Assembly: GCA_026182355.1 (NCBI GenBank)
Contig: JAPFBL010001617.1
Span: forward strand, 4,623,001-4,687,000
Direction of reading: 5' to 3'
Length of the DNA stretch: 64,000 nucleotides
Origin: Hermatobates lingyangjiaoensis
Taxonomy: Eukaryota; Arthropoda; Insecta; Hemiptera; Hermatobatidae
Shown here: one piece after another, positions 44,131 to 56,097 of the stretch
Layout of the letters: the number at the start of each line of letters is the position of its first letter
How positions within the stretch are numbered: position 1 is the first letter of the stretch
Translations under genes and position numbers: made by a program
The notes under the pieces: generated by a model
Databases searched by the model: none
Told to the model about the DNA's origin: nothing
Seen by the model: the letters and a program-made list of their open reading frames with translations, nothing else

Positions 44131-44376
44131 TTTCTAAAAACAGAATTTTAACATTTTTTGGATGGGAAGAATAAAAGTGAACATATGCAACTACATTCGT
44201 AGGTTTTCTATATACTGTACTCTAAAGCGTAACTCTTAAGGTAACCTATGGATCAAGACAGTTAAGAAGGGTAAAGTACAGGACTGATAGTTAAACAAAA
44301 AAAAACTTATTAAGAAATAAGTGAAATATGGCCATATTTTTAAAAATATATGCATTGAAGAAGGATCTCTACCAAA

Positions 44377-44379
<3 letters not shown>

Positions 44380-44406
<27 letters not shown>
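44380..44406. repeat. (TA)n at PLE-B 3' end
   Basis: TA tract directly at the 3' end of the minus-strand PLE-B copy. Confidence 0.9.
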
Positions 44407-44407
<1 letters not shown>

Positions 44408-44822
44408 ACCAATTAGATGAAACGATTCTTCGAACAGAATAAACTAGAATTTTCAAAAGAACACACAGAAAAGAAATCACTGAACTGACTACTAGATTTC
44501 GATGTCCTCGTCGTCAGGAATAGATGTGAATCGCTCCAAAGGCTGATAACGACTGGCTTGGCCTTCAAACTGAAGCACTCAAACAGTGTAGACAACTTTC
44601 AGAGGAAAGGGAGACAAGGAAGATAAAGAAATAAAAGCCAAATAATAATTAAATGAATGAAAACATTTAACTAAAATAAAATTAAAAATTGAGGTTAAGC
44701 CCAGGAGCAGATCTACCGCCCAGAAGACCAATAAGTGCTTCTTCTGAAGCTCTCAGAGTGACTTTCGAATTAGTCTCATCAATCTATCTCAGGACCTGTA
44801 CACGGAAACAGTGTACTGTATA
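44407..44822 (-). mobile_element. PLE-B 3' end, second copy
   Basis: Inverse of 9005-9455 at high identity. Endonuclease end VTLRASEEALIGLLGGRSAP with GLNLN (44815-44689). CTGACGACGAGGACATCGAAAT core at 44497-44517. It begins at a TATACTGTATATACATATAT tract (44818-44860). Confidence 0.85.
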
Positions 44823-44862
44823 TACTGTATATACATATACATATATATATATATATATATAC

Positions 44863-45014
44863 GCACCGAATCACCGAAGCAGGGTTTCCTGCCTTTGTGT
44901 TTCCGGTGTGCTTGGTCGCCCATTCTCTTTTCTCCTGAAGATGGATCATCCGAAAATTTGAGTTTGCAAGTGTGTCTCTTTCTCTGTGTGTTGTTTTTCT
45001 TCGTTTTTGAGCTG
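44863..45014 (+). mobile_element. PLE-A 3' end
   Basis: Matches 8830-8960, including TCTTTTCTCCTGAAGA, core CTGAAGATGGATCATCCGAAAA (44935-44956; GGA/TCC stem) and TTTGAGTTTGCAAGTGTGT. Bordered by TA tracts on both sides (44838-44860 and 45015-45043). Confidence 0.8.
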
Positions 45015-45047
45015 ATATATATACATATATATATATATATATAAAGT

Positions 45048-45210
45048 GGATCAATAACTATCTGTACTACCTCCAGGAATGAAAGACTAATAAGCCTCTC
45101 CCATTTAGTCATTTATATTACTCCTAAATGGGACATTATATATTACATACCCAAGAAGTATGATATTAAGATTACTTATAGTAAAGTTGAGTACTCCAGA
45201 TTTTTTTTTA
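45048..45210 (-). mobile_element. R1 repeat, copy E, proximal part
   Basis: Continues copy E after the insertion: GTGGATCAATAACTA... matches copy B from 24783, and ends with GTTGAGTACTCCAGA (45186-45200), the R1 start in inverse orientation. Confidence 0.75.
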
Positions 45211-45490
45211 TTTATAGTTCATTGTTTAATAGTTTCATAACATATCTTTCTTTATTTCTTTATTATATATCATCTTTGACCTCGTCTCCCCTGCAGCCGT
45301 ATGTTGGCTACAATAATTAAGTGACTGGTGAATGAGACTTCACTTCAGTCATCAGTTGTTTTAGGAGAGACACATCTTTCTACGTGATGACGAACCAGTC
45401 AACACATATTGTGAATTTTTGTTATCGTTTTTATATGCCTTCTTTCTGTGAATTTTGTTTACTCAGCTCGTTGAATCGTTTTACTTAATT

Positions 45491-45491
<1 letters not shown>

Positions 45492-45521
<30 letters not shown>
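45492..45521. repeat. (TA)n tract
   Basis: Uninterrupted TA dinucleotides. The sequence to the left (45290-45480) resembles PLE untranslated DNA in style but is not assigned. Confidence 0.9.
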
Positions 45522-45573
45522 ATGGAAATAGTGAAGACATTATTAAAACCGAGCTGAGAAGAAAAGTGATTTT

Positions 45574-45612
45574 ACTTTTATTTAAAGTAATTTTTTACTT
45601 TAAATAAAAGTA
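45574..45612. repeat. Perfect hairpin
   Basis: ACTTTTATTTAAAGTA and its complement TACTTTAAATAAAAGT flank a T-rich loop. Confidence 0.85.
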
Positions 45613-46319
45613 TAAAATTAAAATAATGAATTAAACAAGTAGAAACATAACCTTGAAAACTGAATAAACAACATAAAGGAATAAAAAACTAAAAAATAAA
45701 AACTTTAATAATATCACTAACAGTAATATTAAAGATTTTAAAAATTAAGGATGAAAAAAGTTAAAATGAAACCAAATAAACAGCAAAAAATAATAATAAT
45801 TTTAAACCTGAAAAACAAAGAAAAAGAGAATAAAAAACACACTACTTAAAATCTATTTTTTTTCCTTCATATTGTTCACTTATTATTAATGTTCTGAATT
45901 CGTGTGTGTATTTTTTTCCTTATTTACAGTCATATTTTAACCTGTATTTGGACTTGATTAATTATACAGTTTCTAATAGTCATAAATATTCTAGTTACTT
46001 TTATCTCTTCCTTCATGAATTAGAATTACCCTGAAAATTTGAAACCCTAAGTGTGTAAACCAATTGTTTGTTCTAGTTTCCTTCTGAACTGTCCACTTTT
46101 GAAACCGAGATCATGTGATATCATATCGCTACATACCCTTGTAACCCATTTAAACAAGACACCAACTGTTACGTACTTTACACCACACTTGAAAATCAAC
46201 AATACATACCATTCAACTGGAGAAATCCATTCAAACAGAACTTTTTGTTACACTCTTCATTCAGGAAACAAAACAAAAAACCCAGATTTTTAATGCAGGA
46301 AATATTTTTTTTCAATAAA

Positions 46320-47460
46320 ATATAAAAATTTCGACTCATGATTCAATCTGACAGCTTCTGAGGACTGTGATCTTTGACGGATCCAAATGAAATTATACTT
46401 AAAAATAGAGCATTATGAGTTGAGGTAACCCAATTCAACCAAACCAAAAGGGTTTGGTTGAATATAAAACGTTATAGCACGTTTTCAGTTTTCAGAAATG
46501 TATATCGGCACAATGTATAACAATGAAATTTCGCCAGAAAATTGAGCAGAACATTAGCAATTTATAAAAAAAAAATTCATGGAATTTCAATTGCCGCAAA
46601 GAGCAATAAAGCTATAAAAATTGAACATTCATGCTGGACTAATGGGTAACCTGCCATACTTGTCGGATTTGTTTATATATATTTACAACGTTTACATTGA
46701 TATAGACATTCTTTAAGGAATAGACTGAAATAAAATTGATGTTTCGAGGTTTAATGAAATATATTAAATGATTTAATATAATGACTTGATACGAGATGTA
46801 AGAAGAATAAAATTTTACATTTAAAAAATCTACGAGTATGCCAATCAAGCATATAATTTCTGATCCTCTCCATGATATGATGGACTTGTCTAACAAAATG
46901 ATCTAATCAATCTATATGTAGCACCCTTGAACAAAATTTAACATTGGATGTAGATTTTCTTGTGTTTATGAAACAATATCTTCTGTGGGTGATATTGCAG
47001 TACCCACAGGAGTAACGGACTCCTTCGTTCTATATTACAAAACGGATACTAATTATAAGCTACTTCTTCGGTGATTTACGAACTGACGATTGTTATTATA
47101 TGTTCTGGCATTTATCAATCTAAATAGGAATATTTTGAAGTCTTAAAAGGAACCTTATGCTTAATTCTTCAATGAAGAAGGTCAGATAAACGATATTAAC
47201 TGTAACAGATCCACTGGCCATGTCTAAGATCCACTGCCTATGGGAAGAAAAGCCATGTTCTCCTATACGAAATTGTTTCGTAACACGTTTTTTTTGCTTT
47301 ATAAAACTGTTATAACTGCTATGGTAATACCAAGGGTATCATATGATTCGGTTGTGAGATATACGACAATAAGCTGTATATTGATAACTGGTTCAATCAC
47401 TATCTGTAGGGTCTCTAGGAATGAAATTCTAACATCTCTTTTAAAGAATCGGCCTCTCCA
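46320..47460 (-). mobile_element. R1 repeat, copy C
   Basis: Blocks match copies A and B: ATGAGTTGAGGT region (46415), GTCATAC...TGTCGGA region (46650), CCATGTTCTCCTATACGAAA (47252) and CACTATCTGTAGGGTCTCTA (47397). The start motif is lost. Confidence 0.65.
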
Positions 47461-47752
47461 GATCTTCTAGGTTGCAATTGCTATTCACTAGGTCATGAGT
47501 AGCAAGTGAATATTTAACTAATATCTTAATATAATAACTATGTCAAACGTTGAGTAATTGTAACGTTTTGTTGCATTTAAAAGACGACACAAGGAACTGG
47601 AAATAGATAATGAAATAAGCAAAAAAAGAAAAAAACATAACAATTAAAAAATAGGAAAAAAAAATTAACTACACACACAACACTGATTACACAATGTAGA
47701 TGCTATATATAGGTAGGTTATAGGAAAACAACATTCACAGTCAGTTAGGTGC

Positions 47753-47784
47753 TCTTGAAGATGGGATCCAGGCGGACCCGAAAC
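47753..47784 (+). ncRNA. Hammerhead-like core, isolated
   Basis: CTTGAAGATGGGATCCAGGC...GGACCCGAAACCGGTC. A GGG/CCC stem precedes GAAAC. The flanks (47700-47860) hold no coding remnant. Confidence 0.4.
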
Positions 47785-47858
47785 CGGTCGATCTTTTCTG
47801 AGACTTTACGAGGTATGACGGAATGTATTATTACTAATTGTAATTTAAGTTAGTTGAG

Positions 47859-47863
<5 letters not shown>

Positions 47864-47903
<40 letters not shown>
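47864..47903. repeat. (TA)n tract
   Basis: About 20 TA units immediately left of a PLE-like 3' end on the minus strand. Confidence 0.95.
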
Positions 47904-47907
<4 letters not shown>

Positions 47908-48110
47908 ATAAAATAAAAAACGAAGGAAACACACAGAAAGACACAGACATAACTCACATCGATATTTCGACAATCGTCGTCATCAGGAGGTGCGAAGAGC
48001 GAAGAGCGAAGAGTCCCGCAGGAAGACAGGGCGGTACTCATATATATATACTCATATATACATATATATATATATATACTCATATATATATACTCATATA
48101 TATATATATA
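47904..48110 (-). mobile_element. PLE 3'-end fragment with core CTGATGA...GAAA
   Basis: On the minus strand CTGATGACGACGATTGTCGAAAT (47964-47986) has a GAC/GTC stem and is followed by TCTGTGTGTTTCCTTCGTTT as in PLE-A/B tails. It is bounded by (TA)n at 47864-47903 and TA/CTCATATA-rich repeats at 48038-48110. Confidence 0.55.
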
Positions 48111-48364
48111 GCACTTTAGGACACTTCAGTGTATTTGTACATTTGGGGAGAGCCATTCTCAAAATCCTTTGAGATAGCACACAACAGAATTCATACTATA
48201 TCAGTAATATTTACAATTATAGTTCATCTGACATTGCTGAGCTGGGGACTACGAGTTCCTTATCGCTAAGAACGACACCATGAAAGTCACACCAGATAAA
48301 ATCTAGCAATGAGCCTCAAAATTTTCCATGGGGGAGAGAAAATAGAAAAACTTTCTATACGGCA

Positions 48365-48545
48365 AGACTTTATATTTGTGTTGGAACGATTAATCGGAAT
48401 CGGAACCGCATCCTTAATAAATAACCTAGATTTCCGATTCTTAGATTTTTATGTTATTTAAACTGTAATAACAATACTTCCATTTGTTTGAAGTGAGATT
48501 AATACCCTCAAAAATGTACAATAAAAATTTTCTGGATCTTTTAAT
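48365..48545 (+). repeat. R2 repeat, copy 2
   Basis: Matches 37890-38065. A 71-codon frame begins inside it (48484-48699, with GLFIVGGTLYSPKRNRITVD) and runs past the shared block. It is not recognised. Confidence 0.7.
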
Positions 48546-48704
48546 GACAAATTTAAATGATGTAGAAAGTGACGGGTTATTTATTGTAGGAGGAACTCTT
48601 TATTCACCTAAACGAAATAGAATAACAGTAGATACAGGAGAAATACTGATGTTTTTCCTTTATCACAATTTATTAATGACAGGGCTTAATTATGAATAAG
48701 AAGT

Positions 48705-49320
48705 CAAATCAGGGATGCCACGCAGATCCTACTAATCCTGTCTCTTTTAAAAATACACATTTTTCATACTTTCTTTACTGAGTCAGGTAATTTCAGGGTA
48801 ATAAATGGATAAGAATAATTAATGTTAACTACAGATGAAGGAATGTTATTTAAACATAGTTGGTAGTTACTAGCTGCACAATTTATTAAAATGTTTATTT
48901 TACAGGGCATTCTCTATTAATTAGTAATTAATTGTATTCAGTTGATTCACAAATAGTACTAAAAAAATTTCTGGCGTTTTTATATCATCAAAAACATTTG
49001 TTTTTATTAAAACCCAATATTTTTTTGTCATAAAATGGAAAAAAAATTAAATGAATTGCATAATACATTGAAAATTAATGAAAATGTATAATCAGCCAAA
49101 GGTTTGAGTATTAGCCCAGTTAAGAAAGTAATATAATGTAGAATAGATATTATTATTTTTATTAGGGTTACTCTACCTTACATGGTATTTGTAAAAAGCA
49201 GAGCTGAGATCTGTATCTGATTGACAAAACCTCAGTATTAAACATGAACTAATGGATTCTCATTTTCTTAAATCTACAGTTATCTCCTTCGCAATCCCAA
49301 AGAAATCACTGCTGGAACTT
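48705..49320. other. A+T-rich intergenic DNA
   Basis: Nothing recognised. Confidence 0.5.
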
Positions 49321-49329
49321 TATATATTT

Positions 49330-49530
49330 TTCACCCCTCCCACTCTACACTAGTTGCGTGCGCACGCCAAGCAATAGTGAGAAGACTAGAGGACTCAAGA
49401 TACCTGCTTCCACTGATAAGATGAGACTGGACGATGACAACATCATTGACTGGCCACGTCGATCATCCTAATCCTATCCTTCACCGGTGTCAAGAGACAA
49501 CCACCTTCTACTTCCCTCCATTAAATTCCC
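49330..49530. other. G+C-rich islet
   Basis: Begins CACCCCTCCCACTCTACAC, has GCGTGCGCACGCC (near-palindromic, 49354) and ends in CTTCTACTTCCCTCC-type sequence. Confidence 0.45.
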
Positions 49531-50049
49531 TTTTCATGATTGTATTTATATATATATTTGTTTAGATTCACTATTCAGTGTTCGTTTCAATTTTACTTAT
49601 TTTTCGCCATTGCGGTAAACTACAATTTACATGTTTACTTTGTTATAAATTACTATTGATTTTTATATATTCCTGGGTTTCTGGAACTTAAAGTTCACAG
49701 GGCAAACCAGAAAAACTCTGTTAGAATAGAACATGTCAGGGAATCATTCAAGGTCTCCCACGTCAAGACTACAACTTTATCTAGCGAGATTAGATAAAAC
49801 CTTACTTATTCCCCTAAAAAGAGATAATTCCTTTGGTATTGAATAACAAAAAAAAAAGCCAATTGGATTTTTCTGTAGGAAACTTCTCCAGGAACATTTG
49901 TCCAGGAACTTGAAAATAAGTTGTAAAAAGCATGTTCCTTCACACAACAGACTGAGGAATAAACAACTTGATTAAGTCAACAACCATAAAAGTACAATTC
50001 ATGTTCGTTTAAAACATATCATTTGAAATTTTAAATAATTCATTTCACT

Positions 50050-50190
50050 TTTGAAGCATAGGGTTGAGGGATCAGAGGACCTGTAACATGTGTTCTTGTG
50101 CCTGTTGTTTGACAAATACTGGTTAAAGATCCCTACTCCAAACAAGATTAAAATAATTTAATTTTGGACTCCCAACTTAGAAGCAATCAG
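50050..50190 (+). mobile_element. SINE copy 4, divergent fragment
   Basis: TACTGGTTAAAGATCCCTAC and AATTTTGGACTCCCAA (50117-50175) match the SINE body in the opposite orientation to copies 1-3. It is more diverged than the others. Confidence 0.6.
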
Positions 50191-50194
50191 ATAA

Positions 50195-51335
50195 TGTGGC
50201 TCAACCATCCAAAATGGATGCCAATTAACTACTGAGGCACTCTTCAGTGCCTCAGTTGTGGTCCTTTTCAAATAATTTAAGGTCATTTTGTAAAAACTTT
50301 AAACTGTGAGCGGACAAAAACTTTCAGTATCACCTTTTGAACAAAAAAAGAAAAAGAGGACAGAATTTTATTAAAAATAAAACAAGAATCAAACAACTCA
50401 TCCCATATATAATAAAAAGGCGAAACAATGAATTTGAACGAGAAAAGAAGGGAATTCTGAAGAAAGTGGAATAGGAGAAAACGTGCAACAAGAAAAAGCA
50501 CCACATTAAATATCTGATAATAATTATGCAATGTCAGTAGTACTGTCTGTGAGCTGACACAAGTAAGAAAGCTGATGCCTATGAAGAAAGCAACCTTAAA
50601 ACAACAAGAAGTAATTAAACACGATTTGTTGTTATATTTGCAATTATTTATACCTCTTATAATTTTACTATCTTTCATTAAGATTTCGAAGAATACTCAA
50701 TATTTAATGAGACAAATTGATGTAGAAATGAGACTGTTTGTAGAAGGGGTTTTGTAATTTAGGTCGGCACTGGGATGAACTGAAAACAGCTGACGGCTAA
50801 ATATTGTTTTTTTTATAATCTCAATATTACCTTAGATGATAGTTTGTCCTCTTTTAAGTTTTCACATTGGTTCAACAACCTTCAATGATCAATCACCATT
50901 TTTTTGCTTTCACATGGTGAAAACCCAGCTCACATTTTTTTCTAATGAATTTTCACGATTATGAAAAGAAGTTTGATTAAGAAATTTTTTGTAAGTATGA
51001 ATGCAAATTTTAACAGTCCAACATCAGAGTTAACTTCTTCACTTGAAATCCTCATTGGCGACATTACTCGTACAGACTAATGTACTAAATTTGAACATAC
51101 GTCAAAATGGTTGCAGTGTATACATGTGCAGTTCATAATGTACAGTAAAACAAGTGTAATATGGGTCCAAGAGACTTAACGCAACAACGTAAACAATAAG
51201 ATTTAAAGTCAATATATTTCAAACCATGTACGTTAAATGTTACCTTCCGATGACTTAAAAATTGTATATTTTTATACAATTCTTCTCAATTAAAAATTCT
51301 TTAGAATCAATGTCAAAGAAGGTCAATACATTAAA
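50195..51335. other. A+T-rich intergenic DNA
   Basis: A 131-codon Phe-rich minus frame (50283-50678) lies over an A-rich + strand and looks like a composition effect. A 60-codon + frame (50575-50757) is not recognised. Confidence 0.4.
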
Positions 51336-51349
51336 ACAAAAGTGCTTAC

Positions 51350-52862
51350 TCAACAAGTTCATAGTCAGTTTTGATATAAAAAAATGACTACTTCCCAGTG
51401 AGCATTCCTATTCCCCAACAATTCGAAGGAACTACAAACACTATACCTCAATCGGGTATTGACCGTATCACCCAAACGGAACACTCCTACTCATCTGTAA
51501 ACTATACGTAGAAAATAATTATTTCAAATTTTACAATAATTATTTCAGCGGGACAATATTGGTTTAACTATGAAACAAAAACCAGCTGACTTCTTCTGTA
51601 CTCCCTAGAAAGACGACTTTTTTCTTCAGACAACCCACTGAATAAATTAGTTTCAATATGGTGGCGATATGTTGACGATGCTTTGGTTATTTTTAATGGG
51701 ACGCACAGACGCTGAAAAGTTTTTTAAACCTAATTAATAATCTCAACCCTTACATTCAGTTTTCTATGGAATTAGAAAATCAAAAATTTTTAATTTCTTA
51801 GATTTAACCATAACACGTGGATGCAACCTTTTTAACGCTGCTTCGTTAAATCCTATGTTACATAAATAAGTGCGTTCCACTCGATGATACACTGTACATC
51901 GAACCATCCAAATTAATACTATTAAACTCATTGCAAAAAACAGTGGTTTTTCAGTAAAAATAATAGAAATAAATGTTACAGAGGAACACAAAGACAGACC
52001 TTATTGAATGAGTTTGTCTCTCAAAACAACTCGGATTTAGTTAAGACGGTCTCACCACCACACGTAGAAAGCCTTCTGTAAGTATTGCCACAACTTTAAA
52101 AAAAAATTAATTTGAATGTCAGCTTTAGAACTGTGGGTAATTTGAAGACGTTACTATCCTAATTTGGCTGTCAATTCCATGTCGCTAAGCGGTGGACACG
52201 AACTGTTCTGTAGTAATTGTGCCTGTGTTTACATAGCCATGAAAAATACTTCGTTCGAGAAAAGAACTCAGGAATACTTTAAATAATTTACAAATAGAAG
52301 TAATAACAACAATAATAAACAATTCTTCTCACACTTAGTGAATGCAACATTTAATCTCACAAAAACAAAGTTTTGTACAACTAAGAACATTGATCTTCTT
52401 TATTTTAATCGTAAAATTCATGAGACTTCGGCCTTGGAGACCTTAGAAATTAATAAATTAATACATTTCTTAAATAAAATTAAAATTAAGCATCCTTCTA
52501 GATCCTTAAATTAACAAATTCCTGGATGCTCTATATGTTTAAAATCAGTTTCCGTCTGTTTGTATGAGCATGGTGCTAATTTCAATGTAGTATGTTAGGT
52601 TAACATACCTGTCTCCTTTAATCGCAATCCCTTAGTGTCCTATGGACTCCTTGAACATTCCACATCTCACTAACGCAGGTATTATGACCCTTTATAGTTA
52701 TTTTAATTTATATTTTGGCTGCGTTTTTTTTGTATTCAGTTCCAATTTTTCTTTTCATATTTTATATTTCAAATGGAACTTGAGGATAAACACTAAGTGT
52801 TCGAAACGCTTATCTTCTGTATGGAGATTTAGTGTTACTTACCCTCATTCTAATCATGGGTA
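51350..52862 (+). mobile_element. PLE-C element remnant: RT, GIY-YIG and 3' end
   Basis: In order on +: VSFDIKKDDYFPVSIPIPQQ (51367-51430; RT motif A, S.D), LERRLFSSDNPLNKLVSIWW followed by RYVDDALVIFNG (51605-51700; motif C, YVDD), LINNLNPYIQFSMELEN, FLDLTITRGCNLF, SGGHELFCSNCACVYIAMKN (Cys-rich GIY-YIG region, about 52190-52250) and ALETLEINKLI. The 3' UTR ends in CTTGAGGATAAACACTAAGT then GTTCGAAACGC (52779-52808), TGTATGGAGATTTAG and ATGGGTAAATACCACAG. Many stops and shifts; dead. Confidence 0.75.
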
Positions 52863-52937
52863 AATACCACAGAATAAAGGATTAGAAGGCTCATAAGTTA
52901 ACACTAAATAGAAATAACGTTATGAAAGGCATGATCT

Positions 52938-53462
52938 AAACAAGATTATAACGAGCAATGAAACCTGGATTTACTATTTCTAAAGAAAGTAGGTAGAAAA
53001 GACAATGCATGGAATGTAAGCAAGCACACCAACCCACCTGTCCGAAACAAATTCTCAACGCAGGTGGCATGTTACCAATCCTTCAGAAAGTCTTCATTTG
53101 AAATGTTTTGGAAGATGAGCGTACAATCATCAGTGCTAACCACACAAATATCGTGATGAAGACAGTAAGAACAGCAATGAGGGAAAAACGTCACTAATCT
53201 TAAACAAAAACCATTGTGTCTAACACTGCCCAGGAAACCTTGAAAAATGTACTACAAGATACAAAACCTCATCATCCTCCCTGCATTACACATTCCCTTC
53301 CCTCCTGTTTCCATTTGTTTGGTCCACTCAAGGAGCCATTACGTGGGAAAAAGTTCAACAACTTTCTGAAAGTGGCTGAAAAATGTCATCAAGAACAAAA
53401 AAAACTAATTCTTCGTAGGGACAAACCAATTAATATAGGTGGGGGATTACGTTGACAAGTAG
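52938..53462 (+). pseudogene. mariner transposase pseudogene (C-terminal half)
   Basis: Reads IITSNETWIYYF (the first catalytic Asp of the usual DETW replaced by Asn), RQCMEWKQAHQPTCP, a gapped middle, AMREKRH, then SCFHLFGPLKEPLRGKKFNN (the usual SPDLAPSDF.LF region, with its Asp lost) and ends GDYVDK plus TAG at 53460. The domain order is that of an irritans-like mariner. Heavily decayed, 5' truncated, inverted repeats not seen; it lies directly after the PLE-C end. Confidence 0.75.
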
Positions 53463-54445
53463 CGAACATCTCATTTTACAGAAGTACAGTCTTTCTCTAC
53501 ATCAATTAATTACAGTCATTTTAATTACTGAATGATATTCCTCATAAATAATATATAAATTTTTGTTAGAAAGAAATTTAAGAAATACCTTAAACACTTA
53601 TACATTAAGGGTTTATACCTTTACCTTAAGAAAAGATTTTTACCCTATTAAAGGTAATAGGGTGCCTTTAGAAATAAGATTTCCCTTAGTAGGGACACAC
53701 TTTGTATGGCACTCAATTAACGTTACTAAGAGAGGGGAAACCATCTATAGCATTACAAAAAAAGTAATCCATTACCCTGAATTTGTCACAATTTTTCTTT
53801 ATTGAAATAACTAAAATCATTTAACTAAAGATTTTAAGAGGCAATTACAATTACCTTTCTGTACATTAAATAAAGTAAAACATATTTACTACCGGCTCAT
53901 ATATCATTACTGCTCGTATGTCATTAAATCAACTTCTTTCATATTACGAATAAATTAGATAATTGTAACAAATAAATGCAACTGAAGAATAAGATGAGTA
54001 ATCAAAATAAAATTAAAAAGAATTATTCTGAAGTATGAAATAGGCAATGGCATGTGCAACCGAAAGTAAATCCACTTGTGCAGCGCAATGCTTAAATAGG
54101 TCACAAAGGGAAAACACTTCATTGTTTGGATCTATTCAATGAGGGAACTAATAAATTAAATTAAACAACTAATTTGCATTTAATTTTCTATTAACAGATG
54201 AAGTAACAAGACTATAAAATTAATAAATAAGAAGAAATCTAACTTCACCTTGTGTGATCATATTTCATTAGTGAACCTAGCTCATGGAATCATTAACAGA
54301 TGTGAATGAAACTTGTTAGAAGATAAGTAGTAAACCAACAACCTCATTGATCAGTAAAAAAAACTTTTTACAGAAATTAATTCGACATGATAGGTAATAG
54401 TATTAATAAATGAAGCAGATACAGTAATAAATATAGTATACTATA
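53463..54445. other. A+T-rich intergenic DNA
   Basis: An 80-codon frame (53563-53805) has no recognisable domain. Confidence 0.45.
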
Positions 54446-54449
54446 CTAT

Positions 54450-54718
54450 TATCGCGACCCATTTTTGACGCCAAAATTTATTCGCCACCCTTTAGTGAGA
54501 ACAAAAATAAAATTAACAACAAATAAAAAAGGGAAAATTAAAATAAATTTGATCAATAGTAACTTTAATGACATTGCTGTGCCACATTAATAATAAATAA
54601 ATTATTTATTTAATTTAGTCCTTTATTTTCTATTTAAAAATAAACAATTTCAAACATTTCACGACCCCCGTTTAACCCTTTCTCGACCCACTGGTTGAAG
54701 ACCCTTACTATACTATAC
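54450..54718 (-). mobile_element. hAT-like non-autonomous remnant
   Basis: On the minus strand the right end reads AAGGGTCTTCAACCAGTGGG then TCGAGAAAGGG, the style of hAT ends (GGTCTTCAACC.GTGGGTCGCG). TCGCGACCC recurs near the left side (54453). CTATACTA-type words flank both sides but overlap a repetitive motif, so the target duplication is not certain. Confidence 0.45.
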
Positions 54719-54719
54719 A

Positions 54720-56090
54720 GTAAGCAGTACTTCATGCTGATGTTCACTTTTGTTTTATTAACTAAACAGCGAATGTTTATTTAATAAAATAAAAGTTTTA
54801 TTTAGTTCAGCCAGAACTAAAACTTCAATATAAAGTTTTCCAAATTCACCAAGAGAGGTTTTTTTTTAATCTGGCAGTTACAAGGAGTTTTTTACTTTTA
54901 TTTACTCTATATATGAAATATAGGGTAACGAGAAAATGGCATTTAGATAATAATTTAGAAATACAGTTTTCACGGGAAATACACGCGGTCCGTCTGAGGT
55001 AGTGAGAAAAAGAGCATGTGTGATCTCAAAACAAGGGAGCTATAACCACCAAATTTCGAATTTAAGTTTCTGCTGTCCTTGAGACGGAATAGCAACATCG
55101 GAATCAAAATTGCACTTTTTGTAAGGAGTAATTTATACTCATTAAATTGGATTTTTTCTTGTGCTGAAAATCCTACTGTACAATTTTGATTAAAATTGCT
55201 GTGATTCTGTCATTGTAGTTATGGTATAATATATTTCGGACGCAATGTTTTCAGGCTTAAAAGTTTAAAAAAACTGATGTCTGGTGGTGATAAACGAACT
55301 TTTAAATTATTTTTGTTTTCATTAATACAGCCATTAGACAAGCGTTAAAATTATACATATTAATATTGAATAACATAAGTTAAATTAATGTCATGTGGCA
55401 TATAATACCAGATTTATATTTAGCAGGATTTTTACAGCCACCTTGGTTTGAATAGCATTACAAATTGTCTACTCCACTGTATGTAAGCTCGTAATTAGGA
55501 CATCTAGTGAATTTTGTGGGACATCTAGCCAAGTATTTGCACCACTAACGAATTCCTTGGCTGTGCGCTCCATCAAATGAAATATGCCCTTTATCATTTG
55601 ACCTCCCTCCAAAGATAGAAAACATGAGGAAGATCAAGGTTAAAAGAATTGCATTGTATATTCAAAATTGAATATGACTACCATATACGGCCTATCAAAC
55701 AAACAAAAAATCTTATAAATAAAGTTTTATACAAAAATATAACATTTCCTATGTTTGTTGATTTTTTTTGAAGTCCTGTACAGTCCAGAAGTACGCTGTT
55801 TTAGAATTCAATTAAGTAATTTTAAGAAATACCTGAACTTTACCGAGCAGTGAGGAACATAAGCACCAAAATATCTCTATAATACTCTAATGAAGCACTG
55901 TAATGTGAATAAATATACGGGGACAGAAAACAGATACCATCTTCAGGTAGGAAAATGAACATCCTTTCCCACCGTTGTAACAACTGACTTGTTGTCCTTG
56001 AACCTGCCAATTTAAGAAAAATGTCGGCCGTAATCTCTCCTAACTAATTAGAAAATGTTGGTAGATATATTGAATGAGTAGTCATTTCAC
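54720..56090. other. A+T-rich intergenic DNA
   Basis: Nothing recognised. Confidence 0.5.
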
Positions 56091-56097
56091 TAGTATA

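Noticed and set aside
44689..45112. Several overlapping frames of 77-107 codons with YIYIYI runs
   Set aside because: They are TA tracts and PLE untranslated ends read in many frames; only the PLE-B endonuclease end is real coding relic.
50283..50678. 131-codon Phe-rich minus-strand frame resembling a membrane protein
   Set aside because: It is the complement of an A-rich stretch (many AAA/GAA on +), which yields TTT/TTC codons by default. No topology motif or homologue recognised.
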